Below, one piece after another: positions 16,449 to 17,592 of a stretch of DNA of 17,592 nucleotides. The notes beneath the pieces were generated by a model, which was not told the DNA's origin, ran no database searches, and worked only from the letters and a program-made list of their open reading frames with translations. Where the stretch lies: contig JAHNZQ020000079.1 in the NCBI GenBank assembly GCA_019155205.2, forward strand, positions 1,533,262 to 1,550,853. The letters run 5' to 3'. Made by a program: the position numbers and the translations under genes. Position 1 is the first letter of the stretch; every line of letters starts with the position of its first letter. The stretch is from Gracilaria vermiculophylla (lineage: Eukaryota; Rhodophyta; Florideophyceae; Gracilariales; Gracilariaceae).

Positions 16449-17592
16449 ATCGAGTACCCATTACACACCACTGAACTCCTTTAAAACAAACCATTTGAAA
16501 GCACCAATCACCAACAAACCCATTGAATCTGCAGACACCCTTGAAACTCCCGGAACCCTACCTATACAAGGAAGCCATCGACTACTCACGTCTCATTTAT
16601 CGTCACCGTTTGAAACCCCCTCCGTCGGATTACTTCTCACACATGTATTCGTGAACGACAGAAAATGCACTGCTCTATTTGACAATGGATCCAAAATTAG
16701 CTATTTGTCAAGAGCTTTCTGCAGGAACATGAACATTACCGAAATGGAGACTAATTATGAAGCCGAAGTGGCCAACGGCTCCACAACAGTACTCCATGAA
16801 ACCAAATATGAAGGAGTACCTCTTCAAATTGGAGACTTCAATGAATTTAGGCGCTTTGCAATAAGCCCACTTTACGGATATGACGTAATCTTAAAAAAAG
16901 ACTGGTTACACAAATACAATCCCTTTCTCAACCACAGAACCAACGAAATATCATTCATGCATGAATCCCGGACCATCGTAATCAAACCAGACATCAAACG
17001 CACTGAGAAACGTATCTCAGCCAATGCTATCAGGAAATCAATTCGAAGAAAACTACCAGTTCCCGTTGTGCTAATTCGACCATTGGAAGAAGAAAAAAAT
17101 GACTCCGAGAAAAACCCCAGACTTTTGAAACTACTTCAAGAATATGAAGATATTTTCCCCGAGAAACTACCCAGAGGACTACCACCGCACCGAAGACAAG
17201 ATTTTTATATCGAACTTACACCCGATGCAACACCACAGAAGAAAGGAGTTTATCGCCTGTCCAATATGGAATTGAAAGAATTACGAACCCACCTTAACGA
17301 ACTCATTGAACAAGGATTTGTCCGCCCTAGTATAAGCCCGTTGGGTGCTGCTGTTCTATTTCTTCCAAAAAAATATGAAAGCTTTAGACTCTGTATTGAT
17401 TATAGAGCCCTCAACAAGTTGACAGTTAAGAACAGCTACCCCATTCCACGCGTTGATGACATTTTTGACCGACTTCGTGGCTCAAAAATATTTACGAAAA
17501 TAGATTTGAGATGGGGATACCATCAAATTCGCCTCACAAAGGACTCTATCCCACTAACAGCTTTCAGAACTAGATACGGTCATTTTGAGTTC
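16426..17592 (+). pseudogene. pol: Chromovirus pol: protease and RT N-terminal half (partial)
   Basis: Open for 389 codons to the window edge, in the -1 phase relative to gag; TGA at 16423-16425 separates it from the frameshift site. The protease has [12 protein letters not shown] (D-N-G at 16681-16689, where the family has D-S/T-G) and ILKKDWL where ILG is usual. Then [18 protein letters not shown], the linker that precedes RT, and RT motifs [48 protein letters not shown] and TAFRTRYGH. Motif A Asp (KIDL) is intact; the catalytic YxDD lies beyond the window. KKYES replaces the usual KKDG and RWG the usual RSG. The protease changes suggest loss of activity. Confidence 0.88.

Larger units (their letters stand above)
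15470..17592 (+). mobile_element. Ty3/gypsy chromovirus-type retrotransposon, runs off the window
   Basis: Gag, then protease and RT in the -1 phase. The wording of the RT ([21 protein letters not shown], read with [12 protein letters not shown] and TAFRTRYGH) is that of the chromovirus branch. Only three coding defects by frame are visible (TAA in gag, TGA in pol, and altered motif residues), so it is much younger than the gypsy element at 5802-11631. I see no 5' LTR or primer binding site. Confidence 0.85.

Overview
The window looks like eukaryotic DNA made almost entirely of retrotransposons of different ages. There is no bacterial-style operon layout. Every long frame that I recognise belongs to an LTR element of the Ty1/copia or Ty3/gypsy superfamily. 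One compact zinc-finger gene carries TATA, splice and poly(A) signals. A Ty3/gypsy chromovirus beside gypsy and copia relatives fits fungi, fungus-like protists (oomycetes) or plants better than most animals, but the sequence alone does not fix the organism.

Layout: 38-290 is an LTR-like repeat whose relative lies at 11346-11631. 307-2963 is a Ty1/copia element on the minus strand: 3' LTR, polypurine tract, pol, then gag. Its reverse transcriptase and the first half of RNase H are missing through an in-frame deletion, and a TGA replaces the first Cys of the Gag zinc knuckle. Its 5' side runs into a CAA-rich tract with no 5' LTR. 3156-3958 holds plus-strand coding-like pieces that I cannot identify. 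3959-5286 is gene-poor and partly AT-rich.

5802-11631 is an old, heavily broken Ty3/gypsy element on the plus strand: gag, protease, RT, RNase H and integrase C-terminus. It has many stops and frameshifts, a lost RT active site and no integrase core. Upstream of it, 5287-5625 is a dispersed repeat. Its second copy (13348-13675) is inverted and abuts an inverted fragment of the same gag (13675-13838). 11786-12747 contains two unidentified overlapping frames on opposite strands.

14249-15141 is the most gene-like unit: a TATA box, a putative 143-nt 5' intron, a proline-rich protein with two U1-type C2H2 fingers, and AATAAA at the stop. If the intron is real, the start codon is assembled across the splice junction. 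15353-15430 is a tRNA-like Pol III promoter region on the minus strand, perhaps a SINE head. From 15542 to the window end is the gag and first part of pol of a much younger chromovirus.

The most notable signal is at the gag-pol boundary of that chromovirus: slippery heptamer A_AAA_AAC, a 7-nt spacer, then a perfect 9-bp inverted repeat that can form a hairpin, with pol in the -1 frame. This is a textbook -1 ribosomal frameshift arrangement, although this copy also carries a TGA in the pol frame inside the hairpin.
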